Source: Haloarcula vallismortis ATCC 29715 | GTDB lineage: Archaea > Halobacteriota > Halobacteria > Halobacteriales > Haloarculaceae | DNA length: 64,000 nucleotides | Direction of reading: 5' to 3' | Assembly (NCBI RefSeq): GCF_000337775.1 | Contig: NZ_AOLQ01000059.1 | Location: 62,001-126,000 of the forward strand | Shown here: piece by piece, positions 34,720-43,436 of the stretch | Layout: every line of letters starts with the position of its first letter | Numbering within the stretch: position 1 is the first letter of the stretch | Program-made: the position numbers and the translations under genes | Notes under the pieces: model-generated | Database searches by the model: none | Told to the model about the DNA's origin: nothing | The model's input: the letters and a program-made list of their open reading frames with translations, nothing else

Positions 34720-36108
34720 ATGGCCCTGGATCCACCTGCGCCGTTTGAGCTGTCTACAGCGACGTTGCAGGCTATCGAATACGCCGGCGTCACGATACCA
34801 CAAGACGCGGTGCTGGTCGGTGGTGTTGTCACGCTCGTCGCACTGGTTGTCCTCTCAGCGTTCTTTTCATCTTCAGAAATTGCGATGTTCTCGCTGCCAG
34901 CACACCGGACGGAAGCGCTCGTCGAGGACGCTGTTCCGGGTGCGAAGACACTCAAACAACTCAAGTCGGACCCCCACCGCCTCCTGGTGACGATTCTCGT
35001 CGGCAACAACCTCGTCAACATCGCGATGTCCTCCATCGCTACTGGGCTCCTCGCGATGTACGTCGATAGCCAGGGGCTGGCTGTCGCCATCGCGACGTTC
35101 GGAATCACCGCCATCGTGCTGCTGTTCGGCGAGAGTGCGCCCAAAAGCTACGCGGTCGAGAACACCGAATCGTGGGCGCTACGTATTTCCAAGCCGCTCA
35201 AGGTCGCTGAGAAGGTGTTGCTGCCGCTCATCCTCCTCTTTGACTATCTCACCCGCGTCGTCAACAAGATTACCGGCGGCCGCTCGGCCATCGAGACATC
35301 CTACGTCACCCGTCAGGAGATACAGGACATCATCGAGACGGGTGAGCGCGAGGGCGTCTTAGACGAGGACGAACGCGAGATGCTCCAGCGCACCCTCCGA
35401 TTTAACGACACCATCGCCAAGGAGGTGATGACCCCGCGGCTGGACATGACTGCCGTCGCAAAGGAGTCCTCCGCCGAGGAGGCCCTGGAGACCTGCATCC
35501 AGAGCGGCCACGCCCGAATCCCCGTGTACGAGGGGAGTCTGGACAACGTCATCGGCGTCATCCACATCCGCGACCTCGTTCGGGACCTCAACTACGGCGA
35601 GGCGCTGGCAAAGGACATGGATTTGGAGGACCTCATCGAGCCGACACTGCACGTCCCCGAGTCGAAGAATGTCGACGACCTACTGACCGAGATGCGGGCC
35701 GAGCGCCTCCACATGGTCATCGTCATCGACGAGTTCGGGACTACCGAGGGGCTGGTGACGATGGAGGACCTGACAGAAGAGATTGTCGGCGAGATACTCG
35801 AAGGCGAGGAGGAAGAGCCAATCGAGTACGTCGGCGACGACACGGTGACGGTCAAAGGCGAGGTCAACATCGAGGAGGTCAACGAGGCGCTGGACCTGGA
35901 CCTGCCCGAAGGCGAGGAGTTCGAGACCATTGCCGGCTTCATCTTCAACCGTGCCGGACGGCTCGTCGAAGAGGGTGAGACCATCACCTACGACGGCGTC
36001 GAGATCCGCGTCGAACAGGTCGAGAACACGCGCATTATGAAGGCTCGCGTCGTCCGCCTCGAAACCGACGCAACGGAGCCGGTCGACGCCGAAGAAGCCT
36101 CGGACTGA
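34720..36108 (+). CDS. CNNM/CorC (HlyC) family membrane protein with CBS pair
   Basis: 462 residues. A DUF21 (CNNM) membrane domain at about 1-170 starts with the helix DAVLVGGVVTLVALVVLSAFFSSSEIAMFSL, whose FFSSSEIA motif is diagnostic. Two CBS domains follow (KEVMTPRLDMTAV to HMVIVIDEFGTTEGLVTMEDL), then a C-terminal CorC_HlyC domain. The family mediates Mg2+/Co2+ or Na+ transport. ATG 34720 (MALDPPAPFEL) lies 98 bases from the divergent glutaredoxin start. ATG 34678 is an alternative but would sit in the promoter. Confidence 0.92.
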   Translation: MALDPPAPFELSTATLQAIEYAGVTIPQDAVLVGGVVTLVALVVLSAFFSSSEIAMFSLPAHRTEALVEDAVPGAKTLKQLKSDPHRLLVTILVGNNLVNIAMSSIATGLLAMYVDSQGLAVAIATFGITAIVLLFGESAPKSYAVENTESWALRISKPLKVAEKVLLPLILLFDYLTRVVNKITGGRSAIETSYVTRQEIQDIIETGEREGVLDEDEREMLQRTLRFNDTIAKEVMTPRLDMTAVAKESSAEEALETCIQSGHARIPVYEGSLDNVIGVIHIRDLVRDLNYGEALAKDMDLEDLIEPTLHVPESKNVDDLLTEMRAERLHMVIVIDEFGTTEGLVTMEDLTEEIVGEILEGEEEEPIEYVGDDTVTVKGEVNIEEVNEALDLDLPEGEEFETIAGFIFNRAGRLVEEGETITYDGVEIRVEQVENTRIMKARVVRLETDATEPVDAEEASD

Positions 36109-36158
36109 GATCTCGCGGTAGCAGTCGTTTTACGTCGGTCGCCATCGACACCGGTAGC

Positions 36159-36530
36159 ATGGGATACCACCATATCTCCGTCGACGACATCGAACCGACA
36201 CCGGACCGACCCAGCGTCCAGCGCTCCATCAGCGATGCGGCCGGTCTGGAAAACGCCGCCGTGAACGTCTACGAGGTCGCCCCTGGCGAGGACATCCCGC
36301 TCGCGTATCACTACCACGACGACCAGGAGGAACTGTTCTACGTCCTCTCGGGAACGCTGGCTGTCGAAACGCCCGAGAAGACCTACGAGGTCGACAAAGA
36401 CGAGGCGTTCGTCGTCGAACCGGACAGCCCCCAGCGGGCGCACAACCCCGAGTCGGCGACCGAATCAGTACGGACGCTCGTCGTCGGCGCGCCCGCAGTG
36501 GACGACGTCCATCCCTACGACCCCGAGTGA
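36159..36530 (+). CDS. cupin domain protein
   Basis: 123 residues, one conserved beta-barrel. Motif 1 reads PLAYHYHDDQEELFYVLSG: two His, the acidic group and a Tyr that typically hold a metal. Motif 2 region is VEPDSPQRAHNPES. The start GYHHISVDDIEPTPDRPSVQRSIS is typical of haloarchaeal cupins. The metal site is probably filled, but the substrate is unknown. It lies 50 bases after the CNNM gene on the same strand, so it may be co-transcribed. Confidence 0.88.
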   Translation: MGYHHISVDDIEPTPDRPSVQRSISDAAGLENAAVNVYEVAPGEDIPLAYHYHDDQEELFYVLSGTLAVETPEKTYEVDKDEAFVVEPDSPQRAHNPESATESVRTLVVGAPAVDDVHPYDPE

Positions 36531-36555
36531 GCGTTGCGACCACTGGGCGGGACCG

Positions 36556-36768
36556 TTACTGGAGCGTAATAGCGTAGGTCAACGCGAACAGCAGTATCGC
36601 CCCGGTCGCGACGTTGATCGCGGTGAGTTCCGCCGCGCCGATGACGCTCAGCCCCCAGACGATAGTGGCTGCAAACGCCGTCGACAGCACGACGTTCATC
36701 GCGATGAGTACCCGCGGATCGCCCTGTGACCCGCTTGCGCCCTCTTCGAACCCGTTCGCGTCGCTCAT
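36556..36768 (-). CDS. small two-helix membrane protein
   Basis: 70 residues: an acidic N-terminus MSDANGFEEGASGSQGDPR, then two hydrophobic helices (VLIAMNVVLSTAFAATIVWGLSVIG and LTAINVATGAILLFALTYAI). The frame stays open to an ATG at 36870, but ATG 36768 removes a non-conserved GC-rich leader. No family is recognised. It converges with the cupin gene. Confidence 0.65.
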   Translation of the reverse strand: MSDANGFEEGASGSQGDPRVLIAMNVVLSTAFAATIVWGLSVIGAAELTAINVATGAILLFALTYAITLQ

Positions 36769-36892
36769 GCCCACGAACACGGACGGGACACTCCTTAGCT
36801 CTTTGGCAGTGCCCGGCGCGTTCGCTCCGCTCGCGCTGGCTGTACGGGGCGGAGTCGCGCAACTAAACACGTTCGGGGTCCAACACGGGCGT

Positions 36893-37207
36893 ATGAACGC
36901 TCAGAACCGTCACGGGGACCCGGTCGACCCGGTTCCGTTTCTCGTCTGCACCGCGACGGCGGTGATGCTACTGTTCTCTGTCGGCCCGCTGTACGGCCTC
37001 GCCTACGGACTTCCGGTGTGGGCCGGTCTAACAGTTGCGACAGCCGGGACCATCACTGTCGCCGTTGTTTCCTATCACCGGCTGGTCTGGACGGCCCCGC
37101 CGCCCTCGGTACACATCGCCCCGGAGCTTCGTTTCCAGCGCCTCATCTACATCGGCATCGGGTTCGCTGTTTTGCTGGTCGCTGTTTCGGCCCCGCTGGC
37201 CCTGTGA
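36893..37207 (+). CDS. small membrane protein with three helices
   Basis: 104 residues from ATG 36893. Hydrophobic segments are FLVCTATAVMLLFSVGPLYGLAYGLPVWAGL, VATAGTITVAVVSYHRLVW and LIYIGIGFAVLLVAVSAPLAL. A short basic/acidic N-terminus (NAQNRHGDPVDPV) faces one side. The frame is open further upstream, but that part is the shadow of the gene at 36556-36768. Function unknown. Confidence 0.65.
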   Translation: MNAQNRHGDPVDPVPFLVCTATAVMLLFSVGPLYGLAYGLPVWAGLTVATAGTITVAVVSYHRLVWTAPPPSVHIAPELRFQRLIYIGIGFAVLLVAVSAPLAL

Positions 37208-37237
37208 TTTACCACCCCGGTACACATGTGGACTGGT

Positions 37238-37651
37238 ATGCGCGAGGTCGAACGCTCTCGGTTCGTGATGGCGCGGCCGCCGGCTGTCCACCGCACGCTC
37301 TCGCCGGAGGCGGTCGTCGCGGCGGAGGGGACGTTTACCGTGACGGCTGTCGAGGAAACTGAGACGGGAACACTCGTCACCGCGGCCGGTCCAGGGATGT
37401 CGGTCCCGCTTCGCTTCGAATCGAGGGACGACGGGCTCCGGTACACCGCTGAGGGCGAGGTCGGCCCCTTCGACCATCTGGAGACCCAAATCACCGTCAC
37501 GCCGGAGGACAACGGCTCGCGGATCACGATGCGGTCGACCGTCTCACTGAACCTGCCGCTCCCCTTCGCTGACCGCATCGCCGCCTGGAAGCGCGGCAAC
37601 GAGCTAGAGCGGGCCATCGAAGACCTGGTGGCGGACGTACCCGGGGCCTGA
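37238..37651 (+). CDS. SRPBCC (START-like) family protein
   Basis: 137 residues. The start MREVERSRFVMARPPAVHRTLSPEAVV, a central beta-rich region and a C-terminal long helix (FADRIAAWKRGNELERAIEDLVADV) fit the helix-grip SRPBCC fold used to bind hydrophobic ligands. ATG 37238 is chosen over ATG 37226 because the MREV start resembles the family pattern; the two are four codons apart. No ligand can be suggested. Confidence 0.72.
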   Translation: MREVERSRFVMARPPAVHRTLSPEAVVAAEGTFTVTAVEETETGTLVTAAGPGMSVPLRFESRDDGLRYTAEGEVGPFDHLETQITVTPEDNGSRITMRSTVSLNLPLPFADRIAAWKRGNELERAIEDLVADVPGA

Positions 37652-37751
37652 AGCGGTGAAGAGCGCCACTGAACGGCCCGCCTGTCGCTGGTCGTGAGAC
37701 GGTTGCACACAACCACGATAGGTTTAGTAGACGCAACATAAACATACAATC

Positions 37752-37958
37752 ATGAGCATCATCGACAGCGTCAAGGAGGCGCTCACGTCACAGCCGGAGA
37801 CGAAGTCCCGCCCCGACGACGGCTCGAAGGGCGCGTACTGGTGTGACGACTGCGGCGTTCGTATCAGGGACGTCGAACTCGACGGCGAGCCGATCTGCCC
37901 GGACTGTGGCGAGGAGATGCGCTTCGAGCGTGCGGCCGGTCGGGACTGTGCCTGTTAG
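37752..37958 (+). CDS. small double-CxxC zinc-ribbon protein
   Basis: 68 residues with two zinc knuckles, WCDDCGV and ICPDCGE (about residues 31-34 and 50-53), plus a C-terminal CAC. It is a typical haloarchaeal mini zinc-ribbon, likely a nucleic-acid or protein-binding adaptor. Its 3' end overlaps the end of the convergent CobW-type GTPase by four bases. AT-rich promoter DNA (aggtttagtag) lies about 35 bases upstream. Confidence 0.82.
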   Translation: MSIIDSVKEALTSQPETKSRPDDGSKGAYWCDDCGVRIRDVELDGEPICPDCGEEMRFERAAGRDCAC

Positions 37959-39256
37959 GGGCTCCGGATCACTGTCTCGTCGCCCTGTTCTGCCGGGAAC
38001 GGCCCCGTGAGCGACTCGCTGTCCGTCCATTCCGCGTCCGTAACGAGCGCATCATCCAGCGCCGTCCGAAGGGCTTTCTCGTCGTACTCCGTTCCGATGA
38101 ACACCAGTTCTGTCCGACGGTCGCCGTACTCGTCGTGCCAGTCGAGCTCCGGCCGGTTCGAGCGATACATCTCCCGCTCGACTTCTGGGAGGCTCGCAAT
38201 CCAAGGCCCCTGCGCTTCGGCCCGTATCGAGGGGCCGGCCTGGCCGAGGACGACACGGAACTCGGTGCCTGCCAGCCAGACGGTCCCCTTCGAGCGGACG
38301 ACACCCGACGGGAGGTCCTGAAGCACGTCGGCCAGCCGGCCGGGGTGGAACGGCCGGCGGCGGCGGTAGGTGAAGGAGGTGACGCCGTACACCTCTTCGG
38401 GGTGGTGGTGGCCGGCGTGTCCGTTGCTGCTGTCGCCCGCATGGCGCTCGTCATCGTGGACATCGCCATTGTGGTCGTGACTGCCTTCGCTGTGGCTGTG
38501 CCCGGCCTCGGCCAGGGCTCGCTTCCAGCCCGGCAGGTCGTTGATTTCGTTCTGGTCGAACAGTTCTCGGTCGAACAGCTGGTCGGGGTCGACCTGTGAG
38601 AACGTCGTTCGGACCGTCTCGGCGTCGGGCTGGAGCGCCCGCACCAGCTCTTCGGCCTCGTCGAGTTCCGATTCGGAACAGAGGTCAGCCTTGTTCAGGA
38701 GGACGACGTTCGAGAGTTCGACCTGTTCGACCATGAGGTCAGAGAGGGGGCGGTCGGTGTCGTCGGCCGCTGTGTCGTCGCCATCACCATCGGCGTTCGC
38801 TACCCCGGCACCGCGACGCTCCGGCGTCTCGCCGGCGAATGCGTCGAGGAACAGTCGGGTATCCAGCACGGTCACGAGCGTGTCGACGCGATAGAGCGCG
38901 GCTACGCGCGACTCTGTGGTGAACAGCCGCGCGACGGGGGCCGGCTCGGAGATGCCAGAAGATTCGACGACCAGCGCGTCGAAATCGCGGTCGTTCGCCA
39001 GGCGGACGACCGCCGTTTCGAGGTCGTCCTGCAGCTCACAGCAGATACAGCCGTTCGACAGTTCCGCGACGCCGTCGTCCACGTCCAGTTCTGACCCCTC
39101 CGCAATGAGCTCGGCGTCGACGTTGACCGTCCCCATGTCGTTGACGAGGACGGCGATGTCGCGGTCGCCGGCTTCTGTCAGCAGATGGTTCAGCAGCGTC
39201 GTCTTCCCGGCCCCGAGGCTCCCCGAGAGAATCGTGACGGGAATGGTGTCGCGCAT
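37955..39256 (-). CDS. CobW/COG0523 G3E GTPase with His-rich loop
   Basis: 433 residues. The P-loop is GSLGAGKTTLLNHLL, the CXCC metal motif is NGCICCELQDD, and LLNKADLCSE supplies the NKxD guanine motif. The segment between the GTPase and CobW_C domains (about residues 292-324) holds ten histidines with acidic residues, a likely zinc-buffering loop. Members are metal chaperones (zinc, cobalt). ATG 39256 (MRDTIPVTIL) is preferred; the frame to 39475 is only a GC-rich leader. Its end overlaps the zinc-ribbon gene, so metal-related genes face each other here. Confidence 0.92.
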   Translation of the reverse strand: MRDTIPVTILSGSLGAGKTTLLNHLLTEAGDRDIAVLVNDMGTVNVDAELIAEGSELDVDDGVAELSNGCICCELQDDLETAVVRLANDRDFDALVVESSGISEPAPVARLFTTESRVAALYRVDTLVTVLDTRLFLDAFAGETPERRGAGVANADGDGDDTAADDTDRPLSDLMVEQVELSNVVLLNKADLCSESELDEAEELVRALQPDAETVRTTFSQVDPDQLFDRELFDQNEINDLPGWKRALAEAGHSHSEGSHDHNGDVHDDERHAGDSSNGHAGHHHPEEVYGVTSFTYRRRRPFHPGRLADVLQDLPSGVVRSKGTVWLAGTEFRVVLGQAGPSIRAEAQGPWIASLPEVEREMYRSNRPELDWHDEYGDRRTELVFIGTEYDEKALRTALDDALVTDAEWTDSESLTGPFPAEQGDETVIRSP

Positions 39257-39401
39257 ACCCCCTGTTGTGGGTCGGCTCCCTTCAAATCGCGCCTCGTTTC
39301 CGGTAGCTGGACACGACCGCCGTCCCGCCACGGCGCGTGGGCGGCGGCGACGGGTAACTGCGACAGCTTTTACTCCGTGCCTCTCGCACACACGACCCAC
39401 G

Positions 39402-39698
39402 ATGGAACTGGCCGACCGAATCGAGCGCTTTCGCCGGACGTTACGGGAGTGGGCCCGCGGACTGTACCACGGCATGATAACGCATCCGGCCTACGAGAAA
39501 ATCGAGAAGGAGGCCGAGGACACCGAGGACGCGTTCATGCTGGCCTGTTTCCCCGACGCCTTCGGCATCCCGTCGCCGGTGTCGTACTACACCGCCGAGC
39601 TGCTGCCCTACCTCGAAGACACCTTCGAGGCCTGGGAGCGACGGCTGTGGGACCGGGGGTCGTACATCGAACGCAAGGGCCAGCAGTATCACTTCTGA
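39402..39698 (+). CDS. conserved haloarchaeal 98-residue protein, coupled to ArsA-type ATPase
   Basis: 98 residues with an N-terminal amphipathic helix (MELADRIERFRRTLREWARGLYHG), then CFPDAFGIPSPVSYYTAELLPYLEDTFEAWERRLWD. No domain is recognised. The last base of its stop is the first base of the next ATG (TGATG), so it is translationally coupled to the ArsA/Get3-like gene and is probably a partner. GC-rich, haloarchaeal codon use. Confidence 0.7.
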   Translation: MELADRIERFRRTLREWARGLYHGMITHPAYEKIEKEAEDTEDAFMLACFPDAFGIPSPVSYYTAELLPYLEDTFEAWERRLWDRGSYIERKGQQYHF

Positions 39699-40672
39699 TG
39701 GAGCCGTTCGTCTTCTTCGGCGGGAAGGGCGGGGTCGGCAAGACCACTGTCTCCTGTGCCTACGGCGTCAAGTCTGCGCGGGCGGGCTTGGAGACGCTCG
39801 TCGTCTCGACGGACCCGGCCCATTCGGTGACAGACGTGTTCGACCAGCGCTTCAGCGACGACCCCGAGTCCGTCGAAGGTATCGACGGGCTCGACGCCAT
39901 GGAGATCGACCCCGAAACCGAGAGCCAGCGCCACCTCGATGGCATCCGCAACGACCTCTCCGAGCAGGTGTCGGCGGCGATGGTCAACGAAATCAACCAA
40001 CAGCTGGAGATGGCCCACCAGACGCCGGGGGCCTACGAGTCGGCCCTGTTCGACCGCTTCGTCGACGTGATGCGCAACGCCGACCCGTACGACCGGGTCG
40101 TCTTCGACACGTCGCCGACCGGCAGCACGCTCCGGCTGCTTGGCCTGCCGGAGTTCCTCGAAGGGTGGATCGACCGGCTGATGCACAAACGCGAGAAGAG
40201 CATCGACCTCTTCGAGAAGGCCGCAATCGGCAACAACGAGCCCCGGCGCGTGATGGACGGCGACCCGGTGCTTGCGCGCCTGCAGGACCGCAAGGAGTTC
40301 TTCGAGTTCGCCGGCGGCGCGCTCCAGTCCGACGCCGCCTTCTTCCTCGTGCTCAACCCCGACCAGCTCTCGGTCAACGAGACGCGGCGTGCCATCGCCG
40401 AGATGCGCGAGCGTGACCTCTCGGTCCGGGGGCTCGTCGCGAACAAGCTCACGCCCGAACCGGAGTCCCACGAAGATGGCCGCGGGGCCCGGTATCTCCG
40501 GGACCGGGTCGCCACTGAAAACGAGCGACTGCAGGAGGTCCGCGAGACGCTCGACCCGCCGCTGGTCGCCGAAATCACGACCCGTACGGCGGAGGTGAAA
40601 GGCGACCTGCTCGGAGATGTCGCAACCGAACTCGACGTGGAAACAGACGCCGAGGTGCCGACGTTCGTCTGA
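39698..40672 (+). CDS. ArsA/Get3 family ATPase
   Basis: 324 residues. Deviant Walker A GGKGGVGKTT at residues 8-17; switch I TDPAHSV; switch II/Walker B VFDTSPTGSTLRLL; and LVANKLTPEPES. It is a single-domain ArsA-type ATPase as in archaeal Get3/TRC40 homologues, which target tail-anchored proteins; arsenite export is the alternative. No ars operon genes are nearby, and no paired CxxC for Get3 zinc binding is seen. It is encoded in a two-gene coupled unit with the 98-residue protein. Confidence 0.87.
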   Translation: MEPFVFFGGKGGVGKTTVSCAYGVKSARAGLETLVVSTDPAHSVTDVFDQRFSDDPESVEGIDGLDAMEIDPETESQRHLDGIRNDLSEQVSAAMVNEINQQLEMAHQTPGAYESALFDRFVDVMRNADPYDRVVFDTSPTGSTLRLLGLPEFLEGWIDRLMHKREKSIDLFEKAAIGNNEPRRVMDGDPVLARLQDRKEFFEFAGGALQSDAAFFLVLNPDQLSVNETRRAIAEMRERDLSVRGLVANKLTPEPESHEDGRGARYLRDRVATENERLQEVRETLDPPLVAEITTRTAEVKGDLLGDVATELDVETDAEVPTFV

Positions 40673-40873
40673 TACGAATTGGTGTAGCGATGTACCGATA
40701 TGCGCCGTCCGGGGCTGGCACAAGCTTGAACTGATTTACGACAATCCGTACAAGCTACTCGCCGGCGCTCGTGTACAGGCCGCGCATGACCGATAAGTAA
40801 TCAGATATTAGATTTTCGTTGATAGTCGAAGCTGTGTAGCCAAGCGTATTCTGACGGACTTGAGAAGTATAAG

Positions 40874-40883
40874 AAATATATAA
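40874..40883 (+). promoter_or_regulatory. TATA-like element upstream of cstA
   Basis: AAATATATAA stands about 43 bases before the cstA ATG in a sharply AT-rich stretch, matching the position of a haloarchaeal TATA box with a short leader. No second element is resolved. Confidence 0.45.
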
Positions 40884-40926
40884 TAACTATTAATAGCTTG
40901 ATGTTGGTTACCATTCATGCACACAC

Positions 40927-42792
40927 ATGACACAGGTAATCTGGATCGTTCTGGCAGTACTGGTGACGTTCAGCGTGGGGTACCTGGGGTATTCGAAGTA
41001 CCTCGCACGGTTCCTCGAACTCGACGCGGACAGCGAGACACCGGCACACAAATATGAGGACGGGCAGGAATACGTCCCGTCGAAGAAACCGGTGCTGCTG
41101 GGACACCACTTCTCAAGTATCGCGGGTGGGGCACCGATTGTCGGTCCGATTACCGCAGGCGTAATCTGGGGATGGGTTCCCGCGCTCCTGTGGATTGCCA
41201 TCGGCAACCCGCTGATGGGCAGTGTCCACGACTTCGTCTCGCTGTCGAGTTCGCTTCGACACGAGGGGAAGTCAATCGGCTACATCATCGGCGAGTACGT
41301 CGGTGAGGGCGGGAAGAACATGCTGCTCTGGTTTGCCTTCCTTACCATCATCCTCGTCGTCGCGGTGTTCGCACTCGTCGTCGGAATTGTGTTCAACTCC
41401 TACCCCGAGGTCGTGACAGCGTCACTGGTCTACATAGCCCTTGCGCTGGCGTTTGGTGTGTACCTCTACCAGTTGAACGGCCCGTTCCTGCCGGGGACGG
41501 TCCTGTTCGTTGCTGGTGTCTTCGCCGGTGTCTGGGTGGGTATCCAGTACCCCATTGCACTGTTTGAGCCAACGGCAGGACGGACTGCAGACATGGCGGT
41601 CACAGTGCTGATCGGCGGCAGCGGGTCGTGGGTTCCCGGTGCATCTGCCCTCGGCGGCAACACCGCCGCGTGGATTCCGGTCATTATGCTTTACGCAGCG
41701 GTGGCGAGTGCCCTTCCCGTGTGGGTGCTCCTCCAGCCGCGTGACTATCTCTCGTCGTTCTTGCTGTACGCCGGTGTCGGTGGCGCACTGATTGCAATCA
41801 TCGCTGGCACCCTGCTTGGCTCGGCTAGTCAGCCCCTCGTCGTCGATAGTTCCATCGGAGCGTTCAATGGCTTCTGGGGCGCTGAAAGCGCGGGCCTGTT
41901 CCCGCTGTTCCCGCTGTTGTTCATCACAATCGCCTGTGGGACAATCAGTGGATTCCACTCGCTCGTCTCTTCGGGGACGACTGCGAAACAATTGGACAAA
42001 GAGACCGACGCGCGACTGATCGGCTACGGCGGCATGCTCGGCGAGGGACTGCTCGCGTCCGTGGCACTCGCGACCCTCGCCGTGGCTGGCCTCCCGGAGG
42101 CGTCCGGTGGTATCGGCGCCGCACTGCCGACCTTTGCGGGCGGCGGTGGGATTGTTCTGACCAGTCTGGGTATCCCAGCCTCGTTCGGGGCACCGTTCAT
42201 GGCGCTGGTGCTCGTGAGTTTCCTGCTTACCTCGACTGACACGGCCGTTCGACTCGGGCGGTACATGATGGAAGAGATTGTCGGCCTTCCGGCCGGACAG
42301 ACCACCAGCGGATTCAGCGTCGGTGGGGGCCTTCGCTCGACGCTTGGCGAACTCGGTCGCGGACGGTACACTAACCCGGTGATTCAGTGTGTCTTCGCCT
42401 ACATTATGGTCGTCTCGGGTCAGTGGACCGTCCTGTGGGGTCTGTTCGGTGGTGCGAACCAGCTACTGGCTGCCCTTGCACTGCTTGCAGGGACCGTCTG
42501 GCTGGCTAACTGGAGCGACGACAAGCAACTCTACTCGACCGGCGTCCCGATGGCCATCATGGTCACAATCACGGTTCTCGGACTCGCGTGGCTAGCGTTC
42601 TTCCAGAACATCTACCAGACAATCATCGTCGGCGGCGCCTCGGGAGTCCAGTTGTTCGCAACTGTGGTACAAAGCCTCTTGGCACTTGTTCTCATTGGAC
42701 TTGCGCTAGCGCTCGTCAAGAAAGGCTACGATAACATTGGCACGGTCCGTGACCGTGGTCCCGCTGGCGCGGTCGAGCCGGGCGACGACTGA
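40927..42792 (+). CDS. cstA: carbon starvation protein A (pyruvate/peptide transporter family)
   Basis: 621-residue membrane protein with about 16 helices. The CstA signature follows the first helix: YEDGQEYVPSKKPVLLGHHFSSIAGGAPIVGPI (about 39-71), including HHF(S)SIAG. Next come GNPLMGSVHDFVSLSSS and ISGFHSLVSSGTTAKQL. CstA/BtsT proteins import pyruvate or peptides in carbon-limited cells. Single gene with its own AT-rich promoter, and followed by a T6 run. Confidence 0.94.
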   Translation: MTQVIWIVLAVLVTFSVGYLGYSKYLARFLELDADSETPAHKYEDGQEYVPSKKPVLLGHHFSSIAGGAPIVGPITAGVIWGWVPALLWIAIGNPLMGSVHDFVSLSSSLRHEGKSIGYIIGEYVGEGGKNMLLWFAFLTIILVVAVFALVVGIVFNSYPEVVTASLVYIALALAFGVYLYQLNGPFLPGTVLFVAGVFAGVWVGIQYPIALFEPTAGRTADMAVTVLIGGSGSWVPGASALGGNTAAWIPVIMLYAAVASALPVWVLLQPRDYLSSFLLYAGVGGALIAIIAGTLLGSASQPLVVDSSIGAFNGFWGAESAGLFPLFPLLFITIACGTISGFHSLVSSGTTAKQLDKETDARLIGYGGMLGEGLLASVALATLAVAGLPEASGGIGAALPTFAGGGGIVLTSLGIPASFGAPFMALVLVSFLLTSTDTAVRLGRYMMEEIVGLPAGQTTSGFSVGGGLRSTLGELGRGRYTNPVIQCVFAYIMVVSGQWTVLWGLFGGANQLLAALALLAGTVWLANWSDDKQLYSTGVPMAIMVTITVLGLAWLAFFQNIYQTIIVGGASGVQLFATVVQSLLALVLIGLALALVKKGYDNIGTVRDRGPAGAVEPGDD

Positions 42793-42811
42793 CACGGCGA
42801 CGACTTCTCCG

Positions 42812-42817
42812 TTTTTT
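42812..42817 (+). terminator. T6 run after cstA
   Basis: Six thymines about 20 bases after the cstA stop and ahead of the convergent lipoprotein gene. Haloarchaeal transcripts usually end in U-rich tracts without a hairpin, so this is a plausible 3' end. Confidence 0.5.
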
Positions 42818-42836
42818 CAAGCGTCGACAGCGACAG

Positions 42837-43436
42837 CTACGCGTCTCGCGTAACCGCCTCGAACGGCGGCGCGTCGTCGTCCGGGTCGGTCGCTACCGCC
42901 GTCACCGAGTCTTCACCGGCACGAACGCGAACACGAGCGAGGGCCTCCTCGCTGCCGCTGAGCGTCGCCGCTGCTGCCATCTGTGTCGTCTCGGTTCCGA
43001 GAAGGGTTGCCGACCCGTCCTCAGACCACTCCGAGAGGGCCTCGACATCGGTATCGGTCGCGAGCACGACGACCCGAGCGTCGTCAACGGCCGTCAGCGG
43101 GTCGCGGACGACCTCAGGCTGGTCGACGACCCGAACGGCCGGGGCAGTCAGGAGCCCGAACCGCGCCCCGCTCGCCGACTCGTACACGCGCTGGAACACC
43201 GTGGCAATCACATCCTGCCGCGATGTCAGCTCCACGTCGCCGGAGAAATCCACTGTCACTGTCGTTTCGATGGTGGGGCTACTTTCGGCAACGAGCGAGT
43301 ACTCGCTCGACCCGGGAAGCACCGCCGGTGCGCTGGCGCTGGCCTCGATAGGCTCGCTCTCCTCCGGCAGGACGCTACAGCCGGCCAGCGCAGCCGTGCA
43401 AGCGACGACAAAACTGCGCCGGCTCGGCGGCATCAT
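42837..43436 (-). CDS. Tat-type lipoprotein (DUF6517-like)
   Basis: 199 residues. The signal MMPPSRRSFVVACTAALAGCSVLP has twin Arg and lipobox LAGC with Cys at about 20. The mature domain is rich in beta strands (SSPTIETTVTVDFSGDVELTSRQDVIATVFQRV, then ARFGLLTAPAVRVVDQPEV). It overlaps the 227-residue gene before it by four bases (ATGA). The family label is tentative; function unknown. Surface lipoprotein. Confidence 0.75.
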   Translation of the reverse strand: MMPPSRRSFVVACTAALAGCSVLPEESEPIEASASAPAVLPGSSEYSLVAESSPTIETTVTVDFSGDVELTSRQDVIATVFQRVYESASGARFGLLTAPAVRVVDQPEVVRDPLTAVDDARVVVLATDTDVEALSEWSEDGSATLLGTETTQMAAAATLSGSEEALARVRVRAGEDSVTAVATDPDDDAPPFEAVTRDA

